Source of the DNA: CAZELM01 sp964512995
Lineage (GTDB): Bacteria > CSSED10-310
Length of the DNA: 64,000 nucleotides
Assembly: GCA_964512995.1 (NCBI GenBank)
Contig: CAZELM010000023.1
Location: 11,295-75,294, forward strand
Direction of reading: 5' to 3'
The translations under genes were made by a program, and so were the position numbers. Numbering within the stretch: the stretch's first letter is position 1; every line of letters starts with the position of its first letter. Below, piece by piece: positions 36,577 to 46,150 of the stretch. A model generated the notes under the pieces. It searched no databases. It saw nothing but the letters and a program-made list of their open reading frames with translations, and had not been told where the DNA came from.

Positions 36577-38549
36577 GGTGCAGTTTCTGTATTCAACAAC
36601 AGGGAAATTTCCGGATGATGATGGAATTGCCGGCGGAGTGTTTCCAGGAATGATGCCGAGTCAGAAACATTCAACCGGCGGATGCGATCCAGAGCATATG
36701 ATATCTGGCCTTTTAGGTTTTCGATGTTGTTGGGGAGGATAAACGGCAGATCATCCATCGCCCGTTTCGATTGCTTATGATAGATCTCATCCAGATTCAA
36801 TAAAATCATGCGGCAGAATATCTGATACTCCTGACTCGCTTTTGCATTGTTTCCGGCCAGTTCGTAAAGTTGGGCAAGATCGAAATGATTTTCTCCGGAG
36901 TTGTCGATGGCGATCTCCCGTTCCATCTCCCGGATGGAATCTGTCAGATATGGGATGGATTTGGAATGAAGCGCGATCCGTTGAAGCAGGATGGCAAGGT
37001 TCCGGTGGATTCGCTGATAATCGGGGTGGTGTTCGGTGATTGAGCGAAAAATGGTGAGCGCTTCCGGGTCTTTACCCGCTTGAGACAGTGTGAAGGCATA
37101 ATCGTAGTTGGCAGGCATGTTCCACGGATTCCACTCCATCGCACGGCGATAATACACCAGGGCGGTATTCAGATCCTGAGCGGATGCCTGTTTGGCCTGA
37201 AAATAGGTGATATCCGACATGACAGCTCCAAATAAAATCCATGATCCCCATATTCCGATAACTCCCAATGATCCAATGATTCCCGCCGTCATCCATGGAT
37301 TTCCCCGACGGCAAGACGGGAGCGAAACGGGTGGAGACGGAACCGTCAATCCCATGAACAGGAGCAGCATGAACCATGATGAAAACCATCGGGCATTGAC
37401 GCACACCAGGTTATGCAGCAGGATGACACTCACTGCCGCGCCGATCATGATACCACTGAAATCCAGTTCCCGAGATCGAAATTTTTTCCATACGGACAGA
37501 AAGTAGGCGGAGAGGAGCCACATCAGCAGAAAAAATCCGATGATTCCGGACTCCACAGCGGTCTCCAGATATTCGCAATGGGCATGCTGGAGATTTTCCG
37601 CATGTCGGAACATCTGAAGAAATCCGGGATCCCGGGCAGCAGGAAAGAGTATGGGAAAAGTGCCCGGACCGGTTCCCAAAACCGTCCGGAAGATGGAACC
37701 CGATTGCGTGATGATCGATGCTGTTCCCTCCCAAGTCCATATCCGGAACCGGTTGGTGTCCAGAAACGATTGAATGCGATGGGGCATCAGCAGCAGAACG
37801 AGTGCGATGGTCAGTACAATGCCCATGGCAGGGATGAAGCGATACCGTTTGAGGCGGTCGGGATGGAGAATAAAACAAAAAATGAATATCGTACCGAAGA
37901 CACCCAGAAAAGCAGCCTTGCATTTGGTAAGACCGAGGCAGAGGTTTAGAAGGCTGAGATTGATCGCTAATAGGATGCGTTGATCCAATCGATTCCGTTG
38001 ATAAAACAAAATGATTGTCGCAGCCATCGCGAGTATCAGATGGGGAGCCAGGAAATTGGGGTGTCCGAATGTCGCGAACACGCCATCCCGGAACGGCCGT
38101 CCCCAGGCGATGGGATCGAGCCCTGCGATCTGGAGCAGACCGTACCCCGCCGCAGCCAGGCCCGTCCATGCTGTGATTATTATGGATCGTTGGCGGATCG
38201 TGCGGGTGGGTCCGATCATTGGGAGGATGCAAATTACCATCAGCCCGGGCAGTATCCGGAAGAGTTCCAGCCGTCCGGCCCAGGGATACCGGGACCATGT
38301 CATGCTGAGCAGTGTATAGCTGATCAGAGCGAATGCCGGTAGTTGAAGCGGTGACCGACTCCATTGTGTGATTTTAAAATGGCTGATCAGATACCCCGTA
38401 ATCATCAGCAGGAAGATCGTCAGAATAAATCCGATCAGTGTCTTGATTCGAGTGACTTCCGCGCTCCATGGATAAAATGCCAATGGGATTGCTGCGAGCA
38501 ATATATAGAGGATATATTCAAAGATCTGAAGCAATCTTGAAGGGTTCAA
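36573..38549 (-). CDS. O-antigen ligase (Wzy_C) family protein with C-terminal TPR region
   Basis: 658 residues. The first ~440 residues contain about a dozen membrane helices with the Wzy_C loop: GTGPGTFPILFPAARDPGF followed by AHCEYLETAVESGIIGFFLL, matching the R/H-containing periplasmic loop of WaaL/PglL-type ligases. From about 445 to 600 the sequence becomes helical and TPR-like, with ALVYYRRAMEWNPWNMPANYD and LTIFRSITEHHPDYQRI. Such proteins transfer or polymerise lipid-linked glycans, onto lipid A or onto proteins. GGGAG lies 6 bases before the ATG. ATGA coupling to tamB is unusual. Confidence 0.83.
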   Translation of the reverse strand: MNPSRLLQIFEYILYILLAAIPLAFYPWSAEVTRIKTLIGFILTIFLLMITGYLISHFKITQWSRSPLQLPAFALISYTLLSMTWSRYPWAGRLELFRILPGLMVICILPMIGPTRTIRQRSIIITAWTGLAAAGYGLLQIAGLDPIAWGRPFRDGVFATFGHPNFLAPHLILAMAATIILFYQRNRLDQRILLAINLSLLNLCLGLTKCKAAFLGVFGTIFIFCFILHPDRLKRYRFIPAMGIVLTIALVLLLMPHRIQSFLDTNRFRIWTWEGTASIITQSGSIFRTVLGTGPGTFPILFPAARDPGFLQMFRHAENLQHAHCEYLETAVESGIIGFFLLMWLLSAYFLSVWKKFRSRELDFSGIMIGAAVSVILLHNLVCVNARWFSSWFMLLLFMGLTVPSPPVSLPSCRRGNPWMTAGIIGSLGVIGIWGSWILFGAVMSDITYFQAKQASAQDLNTALVYYRRAMEWNPWNMPANYDYAFTLSQAGKDPEALTIFRSITEHHPDYQRIHRNLAILLQRIALHSKSIPYLTDSIREMEREIAIDNSGENHFDLAQLYELAGNNAKASQEYQIFCRMILLNLDEIYHKQSKRAMDDLPFILPNNIENLKGQISYALDRIRRLNVSDSASFLETLRRQFHHHPEISLLLNTETAP

Positions 38550-39174
38550 TGGTGTCTCCCACGGTTTCCAGAAAAAATTTTACCACGGTTAGGGTGAATC
38601 GTCATCCTTAAACTTGGATTCATGATCTTCTGTGTATATCGTCTCATAAACAGAAGAACCGATGTGGATGGAGAGAAAACCAGTATCCACCTTTTGTGAA
38701 AAGCGTTTTCATGTTTTCTGGATTTAATCTTTATCTCCGAACGAAGGATTTGAGATTGAAGACAGAAGAAGGCCTTTGATTGTGCCATATTTGATAAACC
38801 TTTCATGCATGAGCCTGGGATGATAATCTGACAAGCGAAACTCTCTAATGTCACCCATTCCGGGCTTCGAGAGCCATCCGGTTGAGAGAGTTCAATCCCA
38901 TCATTAGACCATGGTTGTCAATTAAAGAACTTCCCTTGATGAATTAATCTTCTGTAAGCAACTGGAAAACAGTTACACATTTTTTCCTATCAGGCTTATT
39001 GTCTTGAGAATACAAAAATGGTATGATAAATATAAGTTATTGAATATTTTTTCAAGGATGACTTTCGAATGAATACGACAGCAAGAAGGTGTATTCTATT
39101 TTTTTCTATACAGATTCATTGATGGATCAAGTCGTTTTTTTCAGTAATCTTCTCATCAGGAGGGCTTAATCGGA
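38550..39174. other. 625-base region without a confident gene
   Basis: Divergent gap between the ligase/tamB/Omp85 operon and the CGG-tailed membrane protein. A 102-codon minus-strand frame (38546-38854) touches the ligase start but encodes a very basic, unprotein-like sequence and is not accepted. The right half is AT-rich and holds the promoter noted at 38999-39027. No structured RNA was recognised. Confidence 0.5.
38999..39027 (+). promoter_or_regulatory. Sigma70-like promoter for the 39.2-41.0 kb gene pair
   Basis: TTGTCT (38999-39004) and TATGAT (39022-39027) are separated by exactly 17 bases in an AT-rich gap, about 150 bases ahead of the membrane-protein gene at 39175. The remaining leader is long, so further control there is possible. 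Confidence 0.4.
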
Positions 39175-39909
39175 ATGATTTTACTGGGATGGTTAATCGG
39201 TATTTTCATTTTTTGGAGTATTTTTCTGGGAATAAGACTCTGGTATTCTCATAAAAAACCGATTGATACCAATACACTCATGGATAAAATTCAATCCCCA
39301 GATCAGTATGAAATTGCATTTTTACAAGGAGGAGCCAAACTGGTCATTATGTTGGCGTTTTTTAATCTCCTAAGAAGCGGATTTTTGAAAAAGGTTACAT
39401 TCGACGAGTCATATTCGAGCATCTATCATTTTCACGCAATACCGGATACAGATAAAAGTTTCTTAAACGATTTAGAGATGGAAATACTTCAGACATTCAG
39501 CGAGGAGAAAAAATTCGACCTGGAGAAGCTTCTGAAGCTGCATACCGTGGAAGAATATTATCAACGTCTGTCACAGTCAGGCTTTATATATTATTTGAAA
39601 AATGTAATCGATGGAATTTGGTGCTGTCATAATCTTTTCAATAAGATTGCAGTTGTATTCTATCTTGTTGCCGGCACTCCGCCCAATTTCTGGGTAAAGT
39701 TGGCAATAGGACTATTCATAATGATCGTGTCCTGTATTGTGATATGGCGTCTTATATTTAATCAACGTAATTATTTTGATGGTAATATCATTACTCAGAA
39801 CGGGAAAAAGTATATCGCACTTTTTGAAGAAAACGTCTTTTCTTTGCCAGATGTTACATCAGATACCGTATTTCAACAAATGATATCAATCAGCCCATGC
39901 GGAGGATGA
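39175..39909 (+). CDS. Membrane protein ending in Cys-Gly-Gly, TIGR04222-like
   Basis: 244 residues. An N-terminal membrane helix (about 2-22) is followed by a domain with DQYEIAFLQGGAKLVIMLAF (about 43-62) and LLRSGFL, then a helical cytoplasmic part, and two hydrophobic segments near 160-175 and 178-200. The chain ends ISPCGG. From memory, the YEIAFLxGG opening resembles the TIGR04222 membrane-protein family, whose members often end in a Cys/Gly-rich low-complexity tail; this comparison was not checked. An AGGAGG site lies about 11 bases ahead of the ATG. The radical SAM gene starts 4 bases after its stop, so the protein may be that enzyme's substrate or partner. The GGAGGA that encodes the Gly-Gly end also serves as the next gene's ribosome site. 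Confidence 0.8.
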   Translation: MILLGWLIGIFIFWSIFLGIRLWYSHKKPIDTNTLMDKIQSPDQYEIAFLQGGAKLVIMLAFFNLLRSGFLKKVTFDESYSSIYHFHAIPDTDKSFLNDLEMEILQTFSEEKKFDLEKLLKLHTVEEYYQRLSQSGFIYYLKNVIDGIWCCHNLFNKIAVVFYLVAGTPPNFWVKLAIGLFIMIVSCIVIWRLIFNQRNYFDGNIITQNGKKYIALFEENVFSLPDVTSDTVFQQMISISPCGG

Positions 39910-39913
39910 GAGC

Positions 39914-40963
39914 GTGAATGCTGTTCGATTGCCTACACGTGTATATCTGGATCTTACATATACATGCCCATTAAAATGCAAGCACTGTTATTCTTGTTCG
40001 GAACCGGACTATGATTCGAAAAACGAACTGAGCATTAAAGAAATCGAGCATCTCCTTCATCAAATCCGTTCGCTCGGTGTAGCACATTTGATTGTCTCTG
40101 GAGGTGAGCCATTTGCCCGGAAAGACATCTCAGAACTCTTGGATTTATTTGGAATCCAACCATTTATAGTGTCCATTCTCACAAATGGATTGCTGATTGA
40201 TAGCTGCGCGATAAATAAATTGAAAAAGGACGGATTGATCATTCGGATCGGAATTGATGGAATAACAGAAACAACTCATGATTATGTGCGAGGTTCCGGC
40301 AATTTCCGTGCTGCTCTGGACACCTTCAGAATGTTGAAATCCGCCGGTATTCGGAATCGGTCAGTTCACATCACCATAAATAAAATGAATATCTGTGAAA
40401 TATTAAAGATCCCGCTTTTTCTCAATGAAATCGGTATTAAGGATGCAGTGATCAGCACAATAAAACCCATCGGCCGTGTGATCAACTATCCGGAACTTCT
40501 CATCGAACCTTCATTGCTCCCCATCATCAAACACCGGATATATCTTATCAATTATAATCGAAATATAGATTTTCATATCTATAATCTAAGGAATTGGACA
40601 GGGTTGGGTTGTCCGGCTGGTCATACAAAGTGCAGTATTTCTGCTGATGGTAGAATAAGTCCATGTGTTTTTCTCGGTGAAGAATATCTCGGTGGAAATA
40701 TTCGGGACAAAGAACTGATCGATCTATGGAACCACGATGAAAATATGACCAGCATCAGAAATCTTCCCAGCGGTACCGAGTGTTCAACGTGCGGTTATTT
40801 TTCGCTCGGGAATGGGGGATGCCGAGCGCGTGCCTTATATTATGGCCATAGCATTACCGGAATGGATCCGTATTGTTGTGTGATAAAGACCCTGCAAAGT
40901 AACTCCGTGTTTTCACAAAAAGGAGGCATCAAGAATTCCATCATGGATAGAGATTGCAATTAA
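39914..40963 (+). CDS. Radical SAM/SPASM enzyme, probable peptide or protein modifier
   Basis: 349 residues. The cluster motif is CPLKCKHC (CxxxCxxC, about 18-25) within YLDLTYTCPLKCKHCYSCS, then IVSGGEPFARKDI. The C-terminal SPASM domain has GCPAGHTKCSISADGRISPC, GGNIRDKELIDLWNH and a Cys-rich end (CSTCGYFSLGNGGC, YCC) that should hold two auxiliary Fe-S clusters. This layout matches peptide-maturing enzymes of the PqqE/anSME group. The start is a GTG at 39914 with GGAGGA 7 bases upstream, inside the end of the previous gene. Its tight coupling to the CGG-tailed membrane protein makes that protein the first candidate substrate. Confidence 0.9.
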   Translation: MNAVRLPTRVYLDLTYTCPLKCKHCYSCSEPDYDSKNELSIKEIEHLLHQIRSLGVAHLIVSGGEPFARKDISELLDLFGIQPFIVSILTNGLLIDSCAINKLKKDGLIIRIGIDGITETTHDYVRGSGNFRAALDTFRMLKSAGIRNRSVHITINKMNICEILKIPLFLNEIGIKDAVISTIKPIGRVINYPELLIEPSLLPIIKHRIYLINYNRNIDFHIYNLRNWTGLGCPAGHTKCSISADGRISPCVFLGEEYLGGNIRDKELIDLWNHDENMTSIRNLPSGTECSTCGYFSLGNGGCRARALYYGHSITGMDPYCCVIKTLQSNSVFSQKGGIKNSIMDRDCN

Positions 40964-41189
40964 AAAAAGCATGGTCACGCGACCCAGCCGGTTTTTCAGG
41001 AAAACCGCTTCATTGCAATACATTGCTTCGGATGATTCAAATCTGTGAATTCGTCGGTGAGATTTTCCATGTCGATGGATAGCCTTCAGAGAGAGTGTTA
41101 TTTTTCGGGGGAATATATTATAATCGCCTTTGTGATCGTTCGATGGGAACCTGTTGATTGTTAACTACTGTTTTTATCGAGGTGCTAGT

Positions 41190-42650
41190 GTGAATTCACA
41201 ATCTAATCGGCTGAATCGATCTGCATGCCTGCTCATCGTATTATTCCTTGCGGGATGTCAATCACTGGATCAGTTTAATCTCTCGGATTCAATGAGTGTT
41301 AAAAAATTGAAACAGGGATCTGTATCGGCCAACGGTTTGTTTACCAATGAATTTTTTGAATTCGAGTTCCAGACACCGCCCGGATGGAAGTCAACGGTGA
41401 GTGATCCACCGGCTGTTTTGCTCTGCCGACCCACTTCAAAACAGATCTCAGAGTCTTCGATGAGGAAGTTTACCGATATCCAGCTTATGACCCGGGAAAT
41501 CACTGACTCCGAAAAGATCGTGGATGTCATGGCCGCATATGCAACGAATCACCAGTTTGAATTGATTTTAGAGCGGAGTTTTTCTATCCCGGGCGCTGAC
41601 TCCAGACTGGGTATTTTTTATGGAGACGAAAAGGGAGATGCCATCAAGCTGATGACATTGTTTGCGATCTTTGACGGTAAGCTGGTAATCCTTCAGTGTC
41701 GGGCATTGAAATCTCATTTTGACAAGATAGAATCCGCATTCACTCAGGCACTTGATTCTTTCCGGATCCTGTCTCAACCGATTATAACCCCCACTCCAAC
41801 GCCCACTCCCGATCCATCTGACCCGCAAAATGATACTTTCATTTACATCATCAAAATCGGTGATACCGGTTCCGCGATCGCTGAACGTTTCATGGGAGAT
41901 GAAGGTCGAGCCTGGATCATCATTAAAATGAATGAGCTGACGGAGTTGAAACCGAATCAGCGCATCAGTATTCCCCGATACCTGACCTACCGGATTCAAC
42001 CGGAGGATACTTACGAACGGATTGCCAATAAATGGCTCGGTAACAGCAGATATGGAACACGAATCCAGGAATACAACAAATCAACAATGTTATCAGAAGG
42101 ACAGACACTATATATTCCCTTGTATTTGAATGAAGAACCGCAACCCGGAGAAGGATATGTCAATCTGTCGCAACGGAAATTCAAATCCGGAGAGTATGTT
42201 GATCAATTGATGACCTATAACGACGGGAAACCGCTCGATAGTATCGGTCAGGTCAAAATACCGATTTTTCTGCTCGAAAATGTCTATAAATATACGGTTC
42301 AATCGGGTGATACATTGGCGGGAATTGCAGCTTGGCTTACCCGGAATAAAGATAATTACAAAGAGATTGCCAGTGTAAACGGACTTACCGCACCCTATAA
42401 TCTGACGGCGGGGCAGGTGTTGAAAATCCCGGGTCACCTGGTATCTGATCCGGATGTGTTTAACAAACCCCGGCCGAAAATGCCGCCCACGCCGGTACCA
42501 CCCCCGGCTCCAGCACCCAAACTACCTCAACCAAAAGAAGCAAAGAAAGATATTCCAAAAGAACCTCCGATACCCCCGGCATTTTCCGCAGCAACACCGA
42601 CTCCTCTTTCCATTCCCATTGATAAAGATGGATTGTACGATATCGACTGA
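41190..42650 (+). CDS. Lipoprotein with three LysM domains and a Pro-rich tail
   Basis: 486 residues from the GTG at 41190 (GAGGTG 5 bases upstream), which gives a clean signal with lipobox LFLAGC. Residues about 45-205 form a globular domain (FEFEFQTPPGWKSTVSD opening, resembling PsbP/DUF1795-like folds). A TPTPTPTPDPS linker follows. LysM-type repeats come at about 215-262, 263-310 and 375-425, the last with YTVQSGDTLAGIAAWLTRN and GQVLKIPGHL. The tail is rich in Pro and Ala. It is probably an outer-membrane lipoprotein bound to peptidoglycan. An isolated TATAAT (41119-41124) stands upstream but without a good -35 box. Confidence 0.87.
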   Translation: MNSQSNRLNRSACLLIVLFLAGCQSLDQFNLSDSMSVKKLKQGSVSANGLFTNEFFEFEFQTPPGWKSTVSDPPAVLLCRPTSKQISESSMRKFTDIQLMTREITDSEKIVDVMAAYATNHQFELILERSFSIPGADSRLGIFYGDEKGDAIKLMTLFAIFDGKLVILQCRALKSHFDKIESAFTQALDSFRILSQPIITPTPTPTPDPSDPQNDTFIYIIKIGDTGSAIAERFMGDEGRAWIIIKMNELTELKPNQRISIPRYLTYRIQPEDTYERIANKWLGNSRYGTRIQEYNKSTMLSEGQTLYIPLYLNEEPQPGEGYVNLSQRKFKSGEYVDQLMTYNDGKPLDSIGQVKIPIFLLENVYKYTVQSGDTLAGIAAWLTRNKDNYKEIASVNGLTAPYNLTAGQVLKIPGHLVSDPDVFNKPRPKMPPTPVPPPAPAPKLPQPKEAKKDIPKEPPIPPAFSAATPTPLSIPIDKDGLYDID

Positions 42651-42677
42651 GATTTCAGGGGCTATGGGAGAACAGAT

Positions 42678-43016
42678 ATGATTACCGGATTCAACACGGA
42701 AGTTAAATACAATGATACGGTCTTCCACATTCAGACAGAGGATCGCGGACTCAAGGCCGCCCGAATCGATACGATTATCTACCGGAGCGGCGGAGCGGTG
42801 GTTCATCGAAAAAAAATATCCTATCAGGATATCCTGTCGAGTGAATGCTTATCTGAAGCGATCAAGGAATTAATGGAGGAGATTCATCAACGGACCATAC
42901 ATGAAGTCCTGAAGGGACTCTGGATGCTCCCCCCCTCCAAAATCCCTTCACGTTCATTCCAGGATGTCGTGATGCGATATCTGACACTGCCGGAGGATGT
43001 CACCGGTTTGCGTTAG
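42678..43016 (+). CDS. Conserved small protein of unknown function
   Basis: 112 residues beginning MITGFNTEVKYNDTVFHIQT and continuing EDRGLKAARIDTIIYRSGGAV, a start I recall from small proteins in deltaproteobacteria and relatives, always without known function. The C-terminal half is helical (LMEEIHQRTIHEVLKGLW). No signal peptide or membrane segment is present, so it is cytoplasmic. It follows the LysM lipoprotein by 27 bases and overlaps the end of the convergent pgi gene by 17 bases. Confidence 0.8.
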   Translation: MITGFNTEVKYNDTVFHIQTEDRGLKAARIDTIIYRSGGAVVHRKKISYQDILSSECLSEAIKELMEEIHQRTIHEVLKGLWMLPPSKIPSRSFQDVVMRYLTLPEDVTGLR

Positions 43017-44385
43017 AACCCCGCCGTTGTTCGTATAGAGAAGCGATCATCCGATTGGCAATCCGTTTCCCGGATTCTACTCCCGGCTGATCAAACGGAT
43101 TGATCCCCAGGAACAATCCCGCATAAAATGTTGCCATTTCATAGAGATAGATCAATTGACCAATGGAATAGGGGGTCAATCGGGGTATGATGATGCTGAG
43201 ATTGGGTCTTTGATTTTCCGTCAGCGCATTGCGGGTTCCGGAAAGTTCGATGTTGAGAACTTCCCCCGCTTTCAGCTTTGAAAGATGGATAAACGGGCTG
43301 GTATCCCCGATGCCTGCCAGTGAACCCTCTGCCCGGAATTCACTTATCTCGAGAAATGTAACTACCTTATCATTCGGGCCTTCGTTATAGAGCTGAAGTT
43401 GCGAGTGCTGATCCGTTGCTCCCAAGGCTTTCACCGGAGTTTGCCCGTAAAAAACATCGTTTCCATGGATGTCTGATTTCTTACCAAGACTTTCCGCCCA
43501 TAGCTGACGATACCAATCAGCGAAATCCAGCAATGCATTGCAATAGGGCATCATCACGGAAATCGTCTTGTTTTTTTGCTGCATGAAAAACGTGTGGATG
43601 GCTGCAAGCTGCAGGGCCGGATTCTCTTCCATTTCACCGGACCGGCATCGCTCATGCATGCGTTGAGCACCCGCCATGATTTCCTGGATGTCAATCCCAA
43701 GCATGGCAGCCGGGAAGAGACCGACGGGAGTCAAAACGGAAAACCGGCCACCGACGTCGGAGGGGATATCCAGTGTCCCCCAACCTGCCTGCTGGGCGGT
43801 TTGCCGGAGGTATCCGGAGCACGGATCGGTGATGGCGATAACGCGATCCGGAGGAATATCCATTCCAAACAGGTGTTGATACTGGTAAAAATTACCCCAT
43901 GTTTCAATCGTACCGCCCGATTTGGTGATCATGATCAGCAAGGTATGTTCATCCCGAATGAGATCCGACAGGCCGGAAAGATATTCCGGATCGATATTGT
44001 CGGAAACGAAGAGACGTGGAACATGATTTCGCTTTTCTGGTGGCAGCAAATTATGGAAGGGATGGCAGAGCGCTTTGAACAGCATCGTGATACCCAACGC
44101 CGATCCACCAATTCCGAAAACGACCATATCCTCCCATCTGGCTTTATGAGTATCGGCACAGGCAATAATCGACTGTAGGGCAACCGTATCAAAAGGAAGT
44201 TTGACAAAGCCGATCTCTCCCGATTGACAACGCTGACTGGCTTCCTCAAAAATGCGTTTTGAACGGTTCTGCAAGTGCTGATGTTCCGGAATACTGATAC
44301 CATGCGTTGCTCCGGTCTTCTCGGAAGAACAGTTTGAAAAATCAATGCGAATGTCTTCCCCGTAACCTGATTTAATTAAATTCAT
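43000..44385 (-). CDS. pgi: Glucose-6-phosphate isomerase
   Basis: 461 residues from the ATG at 44385, which has AAAGGAGAG about 8 bases upstream; a 35-residue longer frame lacks a ribosome site. Motifs: GIGGSALGITML, TKSGGTIETWGNF (phosphate loop), catalytic Glu in ESLGKK, GATDQHSQLQLYNEGPNDK with the ring-opening His, and the late NPFDQPGVESGK with catalytic Lys. It interconverts glucose-6-P and fructose-6-P, supplying hexose for the surface glycans encoded around it. It is a short bacterial type, similar to the Firmicutes/Thermotoga length. Confidence 0.95.
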   Translation of the reverse strand: MNLIKSGYGEDIRIDFSNCSSEKTGATHGISIPEHQHLQNRSKRIFEEASQRCQSGEIGFVKLPFDTVALQSIIACADTHKARWEDMVVFGIGGSALGITMLFKALCHPFHNLLPPEKRNHVPRLFVSDNIDPEYLSGLSDLIRDEHTLLIMITKSGGTIETWGNFYQYQHLFGMDIPPDRVIAITDPCSGYLRQTAQQAGWGTLDIPSDVGGRFSVLTPVGLFPAAMLGIDIQEIMAGAQRMHERCRSGEMEENPALQLAAIHTFFMQQKNKTISVMMPYCNALLDFADWYRQLWAESLGKKSDIHGNDVFYGQTPVKALGATDQHSQLQLYNEGPNDKVVTFLEISEFRAEGSLAGIGDTSPFIHLSKLKAGEVLNIELSGTRNALTENQRPNLSIIIPRLTPYSIGQLIYLYEMATFYAGLFLGINPFDQPGVESGKRIANRMIASLYEQRRGSNANR

Positions 44386-44590
44386 GTAATCTCTCCTTTC
44401 TAATCTGGATCCTGCTATTCGACACCTTATTGTATCGGTACTCATGCATGATTGCATTCCCAATTCAGCCATTAAATAATGATTGATCATATATTCCCGA
44501 CTCGATGAGATGGTGGGAATCGCCGGGAGTGGCGTTGCGGGAATTGGAAAAAGCAGTGAATTTGTTCCATAGCGGGAATTGGTATTCGGG

Positions 44591-46150
44591 ATGAATGTAT
44601 TAAAAACGGCAACAACTCAGCGGATCATGAGAACGAACAATAGAAAATATTCAGAATTCGGTACATGTTTGTCGTTGGTCCTGATCGGGGTATTTCGTAT
44701 CTGGCGATTATCTCGGTACGATCTATTTTATGATGAAGCCATCAGTTTGTATGAAGCGGTTCACTGGAAAAATGTTTTTTCAGGATATTACGTCGTTCAT
44801 CCTCCTTTATTTTTATTCCTCATCAGGCTATGGACGGTATTTTTCGATAGTGTATTCGGATTGCGTGTTTTTTCCTATGTTTTAGGAATGATCAGCGTTT
44901 TGCTGCTTTTTCGGATCGCACATCGAATCGGTCCGCCACGGTTCGCATGGATGACACTATGGCTATATGGGTTCGCTCCTTTTCCCATCTATTATTCGCG
45001 TGAAGTTCGTAATTATGCTTTGTTGAATATGTTGTTCCTGTGCAGTTGGTATGTTCTGCTCAAAGTATTGGAGAAACCGAATCGCAGAACTCTTGTGACA
45101 TTAGCTGTAGTAAACAGCCTGCTCCTCTATACACATTATTATTCCATATTCAGCCTGCTGGGACAAATGTGGATCATTTTATCCACAAGATCATACAGGA
45201 TACCATTGAAATCAGTTTTTTCAGCATATCTCGTTTCGTTTGTATCCTTCTTGCCATGGTTGCCATGGATGTTCTGGGTATCTCACCGGTTTATGCATCA
45301 AGGACACTATATCATACCTGATCTGAATGTTGGGATGATCGGCCGATCTGTCCGATGTATCATTGGCGGATATGAAGCACCATCTTATCTGGCGGATGCC
45401 TTGTGCGTAATATATTTTTTTTTGATGACTCTTTGTGTCTCCACGGAAAAAATGAAAAGACGGTTGCTGATGGGCATGTTATTTATTCCACTGGTTATCT
45501 GCATCATGATCGGAATTGTGAACGACTATAATTACTTATGGCCCAGATTTTTTGTATTTTTGTGTGGGCCGATCATTTTAGGGATCGCATCAGGGCTTCA
45601 GAAACTGAAATCCCCCTATCAATATGTGCTCTTTGTTGTTATCATTGGTCTGCAATTATTATCTCTTTCATTTCAATACAGAAACCAATTCAACAACATT
45701 TATTGGGGAATGGGCGTTCGCCCCAAAAAAGAATGGCTTCGTTCCTCTCAGTTCATTGCAGATCATTTTCGGGAGGGAGATGTCATCGGGCATACATGCC
45801 TGAGTTCGTACCTGCCTTATTGGTACTATCTGAATTATACGAAGAATCATCCCCATGGAGTGCTTATCGATATAAACAGAGATCATTGGGATTTCCTGAT
45901 AAGCCAATATGCAACACCGGAAATCGCAGCGGGTTATGGCGAGTTCATCTGTGAATGGCGTGATTTGATTTCCGGTCAGAAACGATTATGGATCGTCGGC
46001 TCAGATTGGGATATCGATGAATGGGGATCATTTTTCACGGAATATAAATATAATACACTCGACTTTTTCATGGAACGATATCGTATTGTTTACGCAGAAC
46101 CATTTTATGGAGTTGCTGTTTACCTATTTGATCTGGAATCAGCGAAATGA
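44591..46150 (+). CDS. Multi-pass membrane glycosyltransferase, GT39/ArnT-like
   Basis: 519 residues from the ATG at 44591 (a TTG four codons earlier is possible). The first loop has RYDLFYDEAISLYEAVHW, with the Asp-Glu pair typical of GT-C enzymes, and VVHPPLFLFLIRLW; then YYSREVRNYALLNMLFL, common to this clan. About 11 membrane helices precede a periplasmic C-terminal domain (about 390-519). It should use a polyprenyl-phosphate sugar donor at the periplasmic face. It stands alone, divergent from pgi; acceptor unknown. Confidence 0.8.
   Translation: MNVLKTATTQRIMRTNNRKYSEFGTCLSLVLIGVFRIWRLSRYDLFYDEAISLYEAVHWKNVFSGYYVVHPPLFLFLIRLWTVFFDSVFGLRVFSYVLGMISVLLLFRIAHRIGPPRFAWMTLWLYGFAPFPIYYSREVRNYALLNMLFLCSWYVLLKVLEKPNRRTLVTLAVVNSLLLYTHYYSIFSLLGQMWIILSTRSYRIPLKSVFSAYLVSFVSFLPWLPWMFWVSHRFMHQGHYIIPDLNVGMIGRSVRCIIGGYEAPSYLADALCVIYFFLMTLCVSTEKMKRRLLMGMLFIPLVICIMIGIVNDYNYLWPRFFVFLCGPIILGIASGLQKLKSPYQYVLFVVIIGLQLLSLSFQYRNQFNNIYWGMGVRPKKEWLRSSQFIADHFREGDVIGHTCLSSYLPYWYYLNYTKNHPHGVLIDINRDHWDFLISQYATPEIAAGYGEFICEWRDLISGQKRLWIVGSDWDIDEWGSFFTEYKYNTLDFFMERYRIVYAEPFYGVAVYLFDLESAK

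Noticed and set aside
37411..38364. 317-codon minus-strand frame inside the ligase gene
   Set aside because: It is a shadow in another frame of a membrane protein gene; its product is rich in His, Arg, Ser and Pro and has no motif.
38546..38854. 102-codon minus-strand frame whose stop overlaps the ligase ATG (ATGA)
   Set aside because: The product is very basic and low in hydrophobic pattern, has no ribosome site and resembles no protein; the overlap is probably chance. The ligase has its own GGGAG site.
40988..41010. Stem CGGTTTT/AAAACCG after the SPASM enzyme gene
   Set aside because: A 7-bp stem without a following T-run; not enough to call a terminator.
41119..41124. TATAAT upstream of the LysM lipoprotein
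   Set aside because: No acceptable -35 box at 16-18 bases, so not called a promoter.
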